From: Geodermatophilus sp. YIM 151500
Lineage (GTDB): Bacteria > Actinomycetota > Actinomycetes > Mycobacteriales > Geodermatophilaceae
Direction: 5' to 3'
Assembly (NCBI RefSeq): GCF_025716945.1
Contig: NZ_JAOVZT010000002.1
Coordinates: 315,425 to 364,318 of the forward strand
DNA length: 48,894 nucleotides
The number at the start of each line of letters is the position of its first letter. Positions within the stretch are counted from its first letter, which is position 1. The notes under the pieces are model-generated. The model saw only the letters and a program-made list of their open reading frames with translations. It had not been told where the DNA came from and ran no database searches. Below are positions 19,043 through 26,251 of this stretch, piece after piece. The position numbers were made by a program, and so were the translations under genes.

Positions 19043-21049
19043 ATGACACGGGCCGCCCCGCTCCGCCCGGGTGCCCCGCCGGGCGTGCCGCCGTCCGCCG
19101 GTCCGGTGCCGGACGGCGCGGCGCCGCGGACGGCGGAGGAGCGACGCCGCCGGTACTCCGCCGACCTGCTCGGCGTGCTCCCGGTCAGCGGCCCCTTCGA
19201 CGCGTGGCGCGCGGCGACCGGCGAGCTGGCGCCCGACTTCGCCCGGCTGCCCGCGCGCACGCAGCTGTGGTCGCCGGTGGAGGGCGTCGGCACGGCAGCG
19301 CGGTGGCCGGTGCGGCGGGCGGTGCTGCGGGCCCGGTGGCGACGCTGGCTGACCGGTCCGCTGCCCCCGCCGCCGCGACGCACGGCTGCCCGGGTGACCC
19401 CGGTCCGCGCCGCCGACGGGGTGGAGTGCCGGGAGCTCGTCGTCGGCGACGGGTGGCGGCTGCGCGCGCGGCTGCTGCTGCCGGCGCGGGCGCCCGGACC
19501 GCGCGCCGACGTCCCGGTGTACCTGCTGCAGTCGTCGCACGGCGGGTGGGCGCAGGCCGCGCTCGCCCGTGGCTGGGGCGCCTGCCTGGTGTCCGCCGCG
19601 GACGGCGACGACGACACCGAGCCGGTCGAGCGCGCCTTTCCCGGCGTCGTCGCCGGCCGGCTGGCCTGGCGGGCCTGGGCCCTGTCGCGGGTGCTCGACG
19701 TGCTGGTCGACCAGCCGGGGGTCGATGCCCGGCGGGTGCTGGTCGGCGGGCACAGCCGCAACGGCAAGACGGCGCTGCTCGCCGCGGCCTTCGACGACCG
19801 CTTCGCCGGCGTGGTCTCCAGTTCCAGCGGCGTGCTCGGCGCCATCCCCGCGCGGCTGTGCACCGACCGGCACTTCGGCGAGGGCGTCGAGCTGCTCACC
19901 CGCCACTACCCCGGCTGGTACCACCCCCGGCTGCGCTGGTTCAGCGGGCGCGAGCACCGGCTGCCCACCGACGCGCACGAGTTGCTGGCCCTCGCCGCCC
20001 CCCGGCCGGTGCTGGTGTCGGTGGCGGTCGAGGACCCGGTCGAGCGGGTGCCCGCGGCGCGCGCGGCGGTCGCCGCGGCGGGGGAGGCCTACGCCCTCCT
20101 GGGCGCCCCGGACGTGCTGACCCTGGCGCTGCGGCCCGGGGGGCACCGGGCCGACGAGGCCGCGGTGGAAGCGCAGCTGGACTGGGCGTCGTCCGTGCTC
20201 GGCCGCGCGCGCCGCCGTCCGGCCGCCCCGGCACCCCGGCGCGCCGCGGACGGCGGGCCGCGCGCCGTGCGCTGGCCCGCCGAGCCGCCGCGGCCGGATG
20301 CCGCGCCGGTCCGCGGTCCCGCCCTGCACGACGCGATCCGGGCCGCGCTCGGCACCGTGCCCGCACCGCACCCGCTGGCGGTCGTCGACGGGTCCGGCCT
20401 GCGTACCGCCACCGGCGTCCCGGTCACGCTGCTGCGCCCCGACGCGGCGTCGGGCGGGCGCGGCGTGGTCCTGTGGCTGGGGGCGCCGTGCGCGGCGACG
20501 GGCTGGCGGGCCGGGTACGAGCAGGCCGAGCCGCTGCCCGAGCAGCTCGCCGCGGCCGGCTGGGTCGTCGTCTGCCACGAGCCGGTGGCGACCGGTTCCC
20601 GCCACGCCGAGCGTCCGCCGCGGGGCAGCTCGCCGCTGGCGGTGATGACCGCCGACGCCGCCGCGGTCGCGCGGGTGGCCCTGGAGGCCACCGGGCAGGA
20701 CCGCCTCTGGGTGGCCGCCTACGGCACGGGGGCGCTGGTGGGGCTGCACCTGGCGGCGCTGGCCGCCGTCCCGCTGGCCGGGGCGGTGCTGGCCGCGCCG
20801 AGCTGCGGGGAGCCGCTGCTCCGCGCCCGCCCGGCCTACGGCCTGGCCGATCTGCTGGCGGCGCTGGACGGCGTCCCGTCGGTCGTGCTGGACCCGGCCT
20901 GGGACCCGGAGTCACCCCCGGGCGCGGTCGCCGCCGCCTGCCGCGCGGCCGGCGTGGAGCGCCGGGAGCTGCCCGACTGGCACCGGCTCAGCGGGGAGAC
21001 CCGGCGGGTGGTGGTCGACTGGCTGGGTACCGCGTCCGCGCCGGTGTGA
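19043..21049 (+). CDS. Double-domain alpha/beta hydrolase, CE15-like
   Basis: A 668-residue protein with no obvious signal peptide. The first hydrolase domain (about 110-390) resembles CE15 glucuronoyl-esterase / acetyl-xylan-esterase-like proteins: nucleophile motif GGHSRNGKTAL (Ser238), then FDDRFAGVVSSSSG, VSVAVEDPVERVP and a late His in RPGGHRADEA. A low-complexity Pro/Arg linker (about 395-425) leads to a second alpha/beta-hydrolase-like domain (about 430-668) with RGVVLWLGAP, a possible acid in VVLDPAWDPESPP and a possible His in PDWHRL. Its elbow reads AAYGTGALVG, with Thr (about 562) in place of Ser, so it may be inactive or regulatory. Substrate unknown; sugar ester hydrolysis is the family guess. 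Short direct repeats span the 3' end. Confidence 0.75.
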   Translation: MTRAAPLRPGAPPGVPPSAGPVPDGAAPRTAEERRRRYSADLLGVLPVSGPFDAWRAATGELAPDFARLPARTQLWSPVEGVGTAARWPVRRAVLRARWRRWLTGPLPPPPRRTAARVTPVRAADGVECRELVVGDGWRLRARLLLPARAPGPRADVPVYLLQSSHGGWAQAALARGWGACLVSAADGDDDTEPVERAFPGVVAGRLAWRAWALSRVLDVLVDQPGVDARRVLVGGHSRNGKTALLAAAFDDRFAGVVSSSSGVLGAIPARLCTDRHFGEGVELLTRHYPGWYHPRLRWFSGREHRLPTDAHELLALAAPRPVLVSVAVEDPVERVPAARAAVAAAGEAYALLGAPDVLTLALRPGGHRADEAAVEAQLDWASSVLGRARRRPAAPAPRRAADGGPRAVRWPAEPPRPDAAPVRGPALHDAIRAALGTVPAPHPLAVVDGSGLRTATGVPVTLLRPDAASGGRGVVLWLGAPCAATGWRAGYEQAEPLPEQLAAAGWVVVCHEPVATGSRHAERPPRGSSPLAVMTADAAAVARVALEATGQDRLWVAAYGTGALVGLHLAALAAVPLAGAVLAAPSCGEPLLRARPAYGLADLLAALDGVPSVVLDPAWDPESPPGAVAAACRAAGVERRELPDWHRLSGETRRVVVDWLGTASAPV

Positions 21050-21079
21050 CGGGCGTCCGCGCCGGCGTGACCGCGTCCG

Positions 21080-21481
21080 TCAGGGGCGGGACGCCGGCTC
21101 GGCGCGGGTGAGCGCCACGACGCGCTCGGCGGCCGGGTCCGGTTCGGGCAGCGCCGCCGCGCCGCCCTGCCGGAGCGGCCGCGGACGGCGGGGCTGGCGC
21201 GAGCCGCTGCCCCCGCCGCGGTGCGGGTAGACCAGCACCCCGGCGACCGGGTCGGGTGCCGCGTCGAGCGCGGCGCGCAGCGCGGCGGCCTCCCGGAAGC
21301 CGTCGCGGGCCCGCTCGTCGGCGAAGCAGAACTCGAGCACCACGCCCCAGCGGTGCTCGTGGTCGTCCCAGTAGCAGGCACCGGAGGTCACCGCCGCCTC
21401 GACGAGCCAGTCGTGCCAGGCACGGGCCCATGCAGCGGCGCTCGCCGTCCCGTCGAAGACCTCGACCGTGAGCCAGTGCAC
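21080..21481 (-). CDS. Conserved-looking hypothetical protein
   Basis: A 133-residue soluble protein I do not recognise. The first 90 residues look folded and are rich in aromatics (MHWLTVEVFDGTASAAAWA, HDWLVEAAVTSGACYWDDHE, HRWGVVLEFCFADERARDGF), compatible with a small alpha/beta barrel of the ABM or ferredoxin-like type. The last 45 are Arg/Pro-rich and probably disordered. GTG 21481 is the start; a TAGCGT box lies about 10 nt upstream on the minus strand. It ends convergently with the hydrolase gene 30 nt away. Function unknown. Confidence 0.6.
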   Translation of the reverse strand: MHWLTVEVFDGTASAAAWARAWHDWLVEAAVTSGACYWDDHEHRWGVVLEFCFADERARDGFREAAALRAALDAAPDPVAGVLVYPHRGGGSGSRQPRRPRPLRQGGAAALPEPDPAAERVVALTRAEPASRP

Positions 21482-21571
21482 AGTGCTGCGGACGCTAGGT
21501 GCCCGGGCGGCACGGCCGACAGGGCCGGAGGACCCTGCAGCCCGCCGGGGACCGTGCCGCCCGAGGGGTGG

Positions 21572-22102
21572 TCAGAGGCAGGGGTGCCAGCGACCTCCCT
21601 CCTCGGTCATCGGCAGGACCGTCCGGTCCGGCAGGCCGACCTCGGTCGTGAAGGTGATCTCGACCCGGGCCGTCGTGTCCCCGTTGACCGTGCTCACGTC
21701 GACCCCGTCGATGCGGTAGCCGGTCAGCGGCGGTGCGCCGTGCTGCGCGGCGAGGTCCGCGGCCGAGACGGCCGCCCGGTTGCTCGCGCAGAGGAGGGCG
21801 TGGGCGTCCTGCCAGCGCTGTTCGACCAGAGCCGACGCGTAGACGTCCGCGGCTCGCGTCACGGGTCCCAGCGAGCCGGCCACGCCGCCGACGAGGACCC
21901 AGACGGCGACGCCGCAGCCGCCGAGGGCAGCGAGCACGGCGAGCGGCAGACCGATGGTGAGCCAGCGGGACCGGCGTCGCCGTGGGGGCACGGACCCGGC
22001 CGCCGCGGACGCCGGCGGGTAGGGCGGGGGCCGCTGCTCCCACTGCCCGGGAGACGACGGCGCGCCCGGCTCGCGTGCCGGTGGCTGGTCCTGAGCGCCC
22101 AC
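21572..22102 (-). CDS. Single-pass membrane protein, DUF4878-like outer domain
   Basis: A 176-residue protein with a Pro/Gln-rich cytoplasmic N-terminus (about 1-45), a basic stop RRRRSR, one membrane helix (WLTIGLPLAVLAALGGCGVA) and an extracytoplasmic domain of about 95 residues (AADVYASALVEQRWQDAHAL onward, ending GGRWHPCL). The outer domain has the helix-plus-sheet pattern of DUF4878 / NTF2-like domains, with a Cys pair (LLCAS and HPCL) that could form a disulfide. GTG 22102 is chosen for GGAAGGGG about 9 nt upstream. Role unknown; such proteins are common in actinobacterial envelopes. Confidence 0.75.
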   Translation of the reverse strand: MGAQDQPPAREPGAPSSPGQWEQRPPPYPPASAAAGSVPPRRRRSRWLTIGLPLAVLAALGGCGVAVWVLVGGVAGSLGPVTRAADVYASALVEQRWQDAHALLCASNRAAVSAADLAAQHGAPPLTGYRIDGVDVSTVNGDTTARVEITFTTEVGLPDRTVLPMTEEGGRWHPCL

Positions 22103-22333
22103 CTCGTCGCACCCCTTCCGTCGGTCTGCCGGTCCTCGACGGCCGGTCGTGGCCGCGGTCGCCGGGGTGCTGCAGTACGTGTCCGGTCGACCGCAGTCCA
22201 CGGCCCTGGACGGGGAGATTCACCTGGACGGAGGACGGGGCGTCGGTCACGCCTCCGACGTCGTCCCGAGCCGCTTCGGTTGCGAGGCCGGCGCTGCGGT
22301 GCCGCGGGCATGGAGCGCCGGCCGGTGGTTGCC

Positions 22334-22339
22334 TAGCGT
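22334..22339 (+). promoter_or_regulatory. Putative -10 box for the esterase homologue
   Basis: TAGCGT with exactly 6 nt to ATG 22346, the classic leaderless spacing. The 243-nt divergent region upstream (22103-22345) holds no other gene that I can support. Confidence 0.45.
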
Positions 22340-22345
22340 CGCTTC

Positions 22346-23602
22346 ATGACGTTCCGCATCTCCGAGCTCACCAGCCTCGATCCGGACGCCGTGCTCGACG
22401 ACCTCGAGCCGCTGCGCGAGGTGATCGGTTCCGCCCGGGTGGTCGCCGTCGGCGAGAACGCGCATTTCATCAGCGAGTTCGCCCGCCTTCGGCACCGCAT
22501 CCTGCGGTTCCTGGTCGAGCGGTGCGGGTTCACCGTGCTCGCCCACGAGTCCGGCTTCAGCGAGGGCTTCGCGCTCGACGGATGGGTGCAGGGGGAGCGG
22601 CGGGACGACGAGCTGCCCGAGCTCGCCGAGGAGTGCATCGCCTCGGGCCTGGCCCGGCCGGCCGCGGTGCGGGAGATGTTCCGGTGGCTCCGCGCGCGCA
22701 ACGCCCCGGGCGTCCCCCCGGTCCGCTTCGCCGGCATCGACGTCCCCGGCGCGGCCGGCTCGCTGCTCCCGTCGCTGCACCCGCTCGCCCCCTACCTGGA
22801 CTCGGTGGACCCCGCCGCCCGACGGCTGCTGGATCCCGCCGTCGACATCGCCACGGGCATCGCCGGCACGACGCAGGCGGCGTCGGCGCCCGGCTACCTG
22901 GCGATGGACGCGGCCCGGCAGGACGCCCTGACCGCCGAGCTCAGCCGGCTCGCCGACCGCTTCGACGCGCTCGCACCGACCTACCTCGATGCCGGCGGCA
23001 GGGCCGCCTACGACCTCGCCCGCTGGCGGCTGGAGGGTGCGCGCGCCGCCGACCACCAGCTCCGCGGGATCGCCGGCGCCTTCGCCGGCACCGCCCTGCC
23101 GGCGGCCGCCACCTCGCGCGAGCGGTACATGGCCGCGACCGTCGGCTGGTGGCTCGACCGCCTCGACCCGGGGGAGCGCGTCGTCCTCATGGCGCACAAC
23201 GCGCACATCCAGCGCACCCCGGTCGTGTACGGCGGTGAGCTGCAGGTGCTGCCCCTGGGGCAGCACCTGGACCGGGTGCTCGGGAACGACTACGCGGTGG
23301 TCGGGCTGACCAGCGGCGGCGGCCGGACGGCCGCTCTGCATCCCGACGCCGAGGCCGGCCCGTACGGCTTCCGCATCCAGGACACCGCGCTGGACCCACC
23401 GGAGCCCGGCAGCATCGAGGCCGCCCTCGCCGAGGCCGGCGCCGGCCTGGGCATCGCCGACCTGCGTGCCGCCCGCGGCGACGGCGCCGGACCGGACCGC
23501 ATCCGGCTGGACTCCGACTACCTCGCCACCCCGGTTGTCGACGCCTTCGACGCCGTCGTCCACGTCCCCGAGTCCCACGTGGCGGTCGATCTCGGCTTCT
23601 GA
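22346..23602 (+). CDS. Erythromycin esterase family protein
   Basis: A 418-residue protein of the erythromycin esterase (EreA/EreB-like) family. Family catalytic positions are visible: His40 in VVAVGENAHFISEF, the counterpart of the EreB active histidine, and Glu68 in VLAHESGF. The later MAHNAHIQRT block is also characteristic. It has no signal peptide. Chromosomal homologues in soil actinobacteria are widespread and mostly not shown to hydrolyse macrolides, so resistance should not be assumed. The ATG is preceded by TAGCGT at leaderless spacing. It ends convergently with the YjbR-like gene, with a 182-nt gap that contains nothing I recognise. Confidence 0.88.
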   Translation: MTFRISELTSLDPDAVLDDLEPLREVIGSARVVAVGENAHFISEFARLRHRILRFLVERCGFTVLAHESGFSEGFALDGWVQGERRDDELPELAEECIASGLARPAAVREMFRWLRARNAPGVPPVRFAGIDVPGAAGSLLPSLHPLAPYLDSVDPAARRLLDPAVDIATGIAGTTQAASAPGYLAMDAARQDALTAELSRLADRFDALAPTYLDAGGRAAYDLARWRLEGARAADHQLRGIAGAFAGTALPAAATSRERYMAATVGWWLDRLDPGERVVLMAHNAHIQRTPVVYGGELQVLPLGQHLDRVLGNDYAVVGLTSGGGRTAALHPDAEAGPYGFRIQDTALDPPEPGSIEAALAEAGAGLGIADLRAARGDGAGPDRIRLDSDYLATPVVDAFDAVVHVPESHVAVDLGF

Positions 23603-23784
23603 ACTGCCGGCGCCGCGCAGCTGGTGCACGAGTCCCGACCCGTACGTCTCTGCTTCCCGAACCCGACCGACGATCGCGGCGCCGGTCAGCCGTGGCCGGC
23701 TGCTCGGGTCCGCGGGTGTCCGCGAGAGCGGCGGCCCGGCCCGCGAGCGCCCAAGCCGACGGAAGTCGTCACGGAGCCCCGGTT

Positions 23785-24156
23785 TCAGCCCGGGCCCGTG
23801 GGATGGAGGAGGTCGTAGGCGTCGGAGACCTTCCTCGGGACGACCATGCGCCAGGCGTCGACGACGAGCTCTCGTGCTTCGGTCGGATCCAGGGCAGCAA
23901 GGTGGGCGTGGACCCAGTTGAAGCGCATGTCCGCCGCCGTCGGCATGTGGAACGTGTGCGGCTCGCTCAGGACGAGCGCCTCCCGCTCCTCCTCGGGGAA
24001 CGCGAAGCCCATCACGGCCTCGTCCGAGGAGAACGCCACGTAGACGATCTGTTCGACGCGGAACGTCAACCTGCCGCGCACGTAGACCTGGTACGAGCGC
24101 TCCAACCCGGCACCCAGCGGCCGTACGTCCTCGATCACCGCCATGCCAGAACCCAT
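23785..24156 (-). CDS. MmcQ/YjbR family protein
   Basis: A 123-residue protein matching the MmcQ/YjbR (CyaY-like fold) family, small proteins with a double-wing-like surface once suggested to bind DNA. The diagnostic C-terminal block is RFNWVHAHLAALDPTEARE followed by VVDAWRMVVPRKVSDAY; the strand EQIVYVAFSSDEAVMGFAF is in the middle. ATG 24156 has GGAG 3 nt upstream, close for a ribosome site; ATG 24144 (MAVIEDV) is a fair alternative. Role unknown. Confidence 0.8.
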   Translation of the reverse strand: MGSGMAVIEDVRPLGAGLERSYQVYVRGRLTFRVEQIVYVAFSSDEAVMGFAFPEEEREALVLSEPHTFHMPTAADMRFNWVHAHLAALDPTEARELVVDAWRMVVPRKVSDAYDLLHPTGPG

Positions 24157-24190
24157 CCGCTCCGGCCGGCAGGCCGCCCGTCCGCACGCC

Positions 24191-24230
24191 GCGGATCACC
24201 CACGACGCGGATCACCCACGCCGTGATCCG
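24191..24230. repeat. Short direct repeat with hairpin
   Basis: GCGGATCACCCACG occurs at 24191-24204 and 24207-24220 (period 16). The second copy forms an inverted repeat with the next sequence, CGGATCAC (24208-24215) pairing with GTGATCCG (24223-24230) across a 7-nt loop. It lies in the 270-nt gap between the YjbR-like start and tRNA-Arg, where I see no gene. Confidence 0.55.
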
Positions 24231-24426
24231 AGCGGCCCCGTCCAGAGGAGCCCGCTCCTCCTGCGTCGTGCACGCAGGATCGACTGCGACGGCGGGCCGA
24301 AGTCATCGGTTGCCGCGTCCAGCGGTGGTCGGAGAGTGTGCGCTGACGTCCGGTTCCACGGCCGCGAACTGGTCCCGAGCGCCCACCGTTCCGCCCGTGC
24401 CGCAACCAGGTCGTCCTTCTCGAAGG

Positions 24427-24498
24427 TGCCCCCGGCAGGATTCGAACCTGCGCACCCGCCTCCGGAGGGCGGTGCTCTATCCCCTGAGCTACGGGGGC
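24427..24498 (-). tRNA. tRNA-Arg(CCG)
   Basis: A 72-nt cloverleaf on the minus strand: acceptor GCCCCCG/CGGGGGC, D arm GCTC...GAGC, anticodon stem CCGCC/GGCGG with loop CTCCGGA (anticodon CCG, reading CGG), T arm GCAGG-TTCGAAT-CCTGC and discriminator A. The 3' CCA is not encoded (CCT follows), usual in actinobacteria. A -10-like TAGCTT lies 22 nt upstream, and CCTTC-GA-GAAGG just downstream may form a termination hairpin. Confidence 0.97.
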
Positions 24499-24558
24499 TC
24501 GTCGTGGTGGGGCTGCCAGAAAGCTACCAGCCGCCCGCACCCGCCCGGACGGCGGTGG

Positions 24559-25266
24559 TCAGGGCGCCTCGAGCGGCGCGCCACCGCGCGCGGCGAGCAT
24601 GTCGGCCATCGTGGTCGTCTCCACCGCCTGGGTCTCGGCGATGGTGCTCGCCAGCCGGCGCACGGCCGGCACCTCGGCGTGTTCGGCACCGTGCGCGGCC
24701 ATCTCGAACCCGCCCTGGTGGTGGCGCATCATCAGCTGCAGGAAGCGCAGGTCCAAGGCCCTCCCGGTGAGCGAGCGCAGCTCGGCCAGCTCCTCCTCGC
24801 TGGCCATCCCCGGCATCGCCCCGGCGGTTCTGCCGCCGGACATGTCGTGCCCGGCGTGCGCGTCCTCCGACATCCAGGCCATCCGGTCGCTGCTGGAGAA
24901 CGGCAGCCCCCACAGCGACAGCCAGCCCTGCATCCGGCCCACCTGGTTCTGCTGCAGCTCGGCGATGTCGAAGGCGAGCTGCTCGACCTCCGGGTCGCTG
25001 CTGCGCGCCGGCACGTAGTTGGCCATCTCGACGGCCTGCAGGTGGTGGGCGGCCATGTCGCGGGCGAAGCCGGCCGCGACCGAGTCGGTCGCCGGCGGTT
25101 CGTCCCGCCCGATGCCGAGCGCAACCGCCGCGCCGCCGCCGAGCAGCAGCAGCCCGACGCCGATGACGGCGAGAAGCGCGATGCGCAGCCGGCCGGACGA
25201 CGTGCCCGCCGGGCCGGCGGGAGGCGTGGTCACGGGCGTCACCTCCGGAGGCGCGGTCACGGTCAC
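24559..25266 (-). CDS. DUF305 family membrane-anchored protein
   Basis: A 235-residue protein with a Thr/Pro-rich cytoplasmic start, one N-terminal membrane helix (IALLAVIGVGLLLLGGGAAV) and an extracytoplasmic four-helix DUF305 domain. The two His-rich helix motifs of the family are clear: FARDMAAHHLQAVEMANYVP and FLQLMMRHHQGGFEMAAHGA. A central His/Met segment (MSEDAHAGHDMSGG) adds possible metal ligands. DUF305 proteins are ferritin-like, and some are linked to copper or silver binding. GTG 25266 overlaps the upstream DUF3105 stop (GTGA), so the pair is translationally coupled and probably works together outside the membrane. Confidence 0.87.
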   Translation of the reverse strand: MTVTAPPEVTPVTTPPAGPAGTSSGRLRIALLAVIGVGLLLLGGGAAVALGIGRDEPPATDSVAAGFARDMAAHHLQAVEMANYVPARSSDPEVEQLAFDIAELQQNQVGRMQGWLSLWGLPFSSSDRMAWMSEDAHAGHDMSGGRTAGAMPGMASEEELAELRSLTGRALDLRFLQLMMRHHQGGFEMAAHGAEHAEVPAVRRLASTIAETQAVETTTMADMLAARGGAPLEAP

Positions 25267-26078
25267 CGGGCCGGGGTCTCGCTGGCCTCGGCGGACGGCG
25301 TGGTCTCGGCGTCGCTGGGGCCGATGTCCTCGCTGGGCTCGCCGGCGAGCACCGGGTCGGCGGCGAACGCGGGGTTCTCGCAGCTGGCCCCCGGCTCGGG
25401 GAAGAACCCGCTGCGGTAGGTGAGGAAGTCGGCGAACTGCGCCAGCCGCGGGTCGTCGGCCGAGTCGACCTTCAGTTGGTGGTTCCAGCTCTGGATGCTG
25501 ATCGGGGAGTCCAGGCCGGCGTACGGCGAGAGCATGCGGCCCGACTCGCCCTCGACCAGGGCGGCCAGCGTCTCGACGTCGGCGCCGGAGACCCGCTCGG
25601 GGTCGTAGGTGATCCACACCGCGCCGTGCTCCAGGCTGTGCACGGCGTTCTCGTGCCGGATGTCGACGTCGTAGACGGTGCCCGTGCAGTCGGCCCAGTT
25701 CGGGTCGTGCGGGCCGCCGACCGGCGGGGACTGTTCGTAGGTCACGGGGGTGGTGACGTGTTCCTGGCCGGCCGCGTAGTCGAGGATCTGGACGCCCTCG
25801 AGCTCGTCGATGGCCTCGATGCGGCCCTCGTTGGCCCGGTTGACCGCCACGACGGCGTAGGTGATGACCGCGCCGGCGAACACGACGACGGCCACCGCGC
25901 CGGCGATCAGTCCCCACGGCCGGCGCTGGGCGGTGACCACCTGCGTCGGCGGGCGGGTGCGGCCGCCCTTCTTGCGCCCGCCGCCGGTCCCGCCGTCCCG
26001 GGCGGCGCCGGTCGCGCCGTCCCGGGCGCCGCCGGTGCGCCGCGCACGGGCGTCGTCGGTCGTGCGATCCTTGGCCAA
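25263..26078 (-). CDS. DUF3105 family membrane-anchored protein
   Basis: A 271-residue protein: a basic, Arg/Gly/Lys-rich cytoplasmic N-terminus (about 1-50), a membrane helix (LIAGAVAVVVFAGAVITYAV) and a DUF3105 ectodomain. Family features include YEQSPPVGGPHDPNWADCTG and the His motif ENAVHSLEHGAVWITYDP, with Cys at NWADCTG and in GASCENP that may pair. The C-terminal tail is acidic and Thr/Ser-rich. TTG 26078 is chosen because AGGAG stands 5 nt upstream; GTG 26084 overlaps that motif and is unlikely. It is first gene of the coupled pair with the DUF305 protein. His-rich sites in both suggest a shared metal-related role, which is inference. Confidence 0.85.
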   Translation of the reverse strand: MAKDRTTDDARARRTGGARDGATGAARDGGTGGGRKKGGRTRPPTQVVTAQRRPWGLIAGAVAVVVFAGAVITYAVVAVNRANEGRIEAIDELEGVQILDYAAGQEHVTTPVTYEQSPPVGGPHDPNWADCTGTVYDVDIRHENAVHSLEHGAVWITYDPERVSGADVETLAALVEGESGRMLSPYAGLDSPISIQSWNHQLKVDSADDPRLAQFADFLTYRSGFFPEPGASCENPAFAADPVLAGEPSEDIGPSDAETTPSAEASETPAR

Positions 26079-26239
26079 GGCCACTCCTGTTCGCTGCTGC
26101 GCGGGGTGCCCGCCGGCTCGGGGCGGCACCGTCGTCCTGCCGGCGAGTCTAGGTGGGCAACCTGGGCGGCCCCGGTGAACGCCGCGGTGGCGGACGCCAC
26201 CACCCGGGCGGGCGCACGAGGGCCCGCGGGTGCGGTCAG

Positions 26240-26245
26240 TACGCT
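26240..26245 (+). promoter_or_regulatory. Putative argS -10 box
   Basis: TACGCT fits TANNNT and stands 6 nt before the argS GTG at 26252, the spacing of a leaderless promoter; no Shine-Dalgarno is present there. It probably starts the argS-lysA-hom-thrC-thrB transcript. No T-box or leader peptide is visible in the 173-nt divergent region. Confidence 0.5.
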
Positions 26246-26251
26246 CGCACG

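Noticed and set aside
22346-23602. Macrolide resistance gene
   Set aside because: Family membership and two catalytic residues are clear, but chromosomal homologues of this family are common in soil actinobacteria without shown macrolide hydrolysis, so I record only the family.
26079-26251. T-box or amino-acid leader peptide before argS/lysA/hom
   Set aside because: The gap is short and contains no T-box sequence or run of Arg, Lys or Thr codons; argS appears leaderless.
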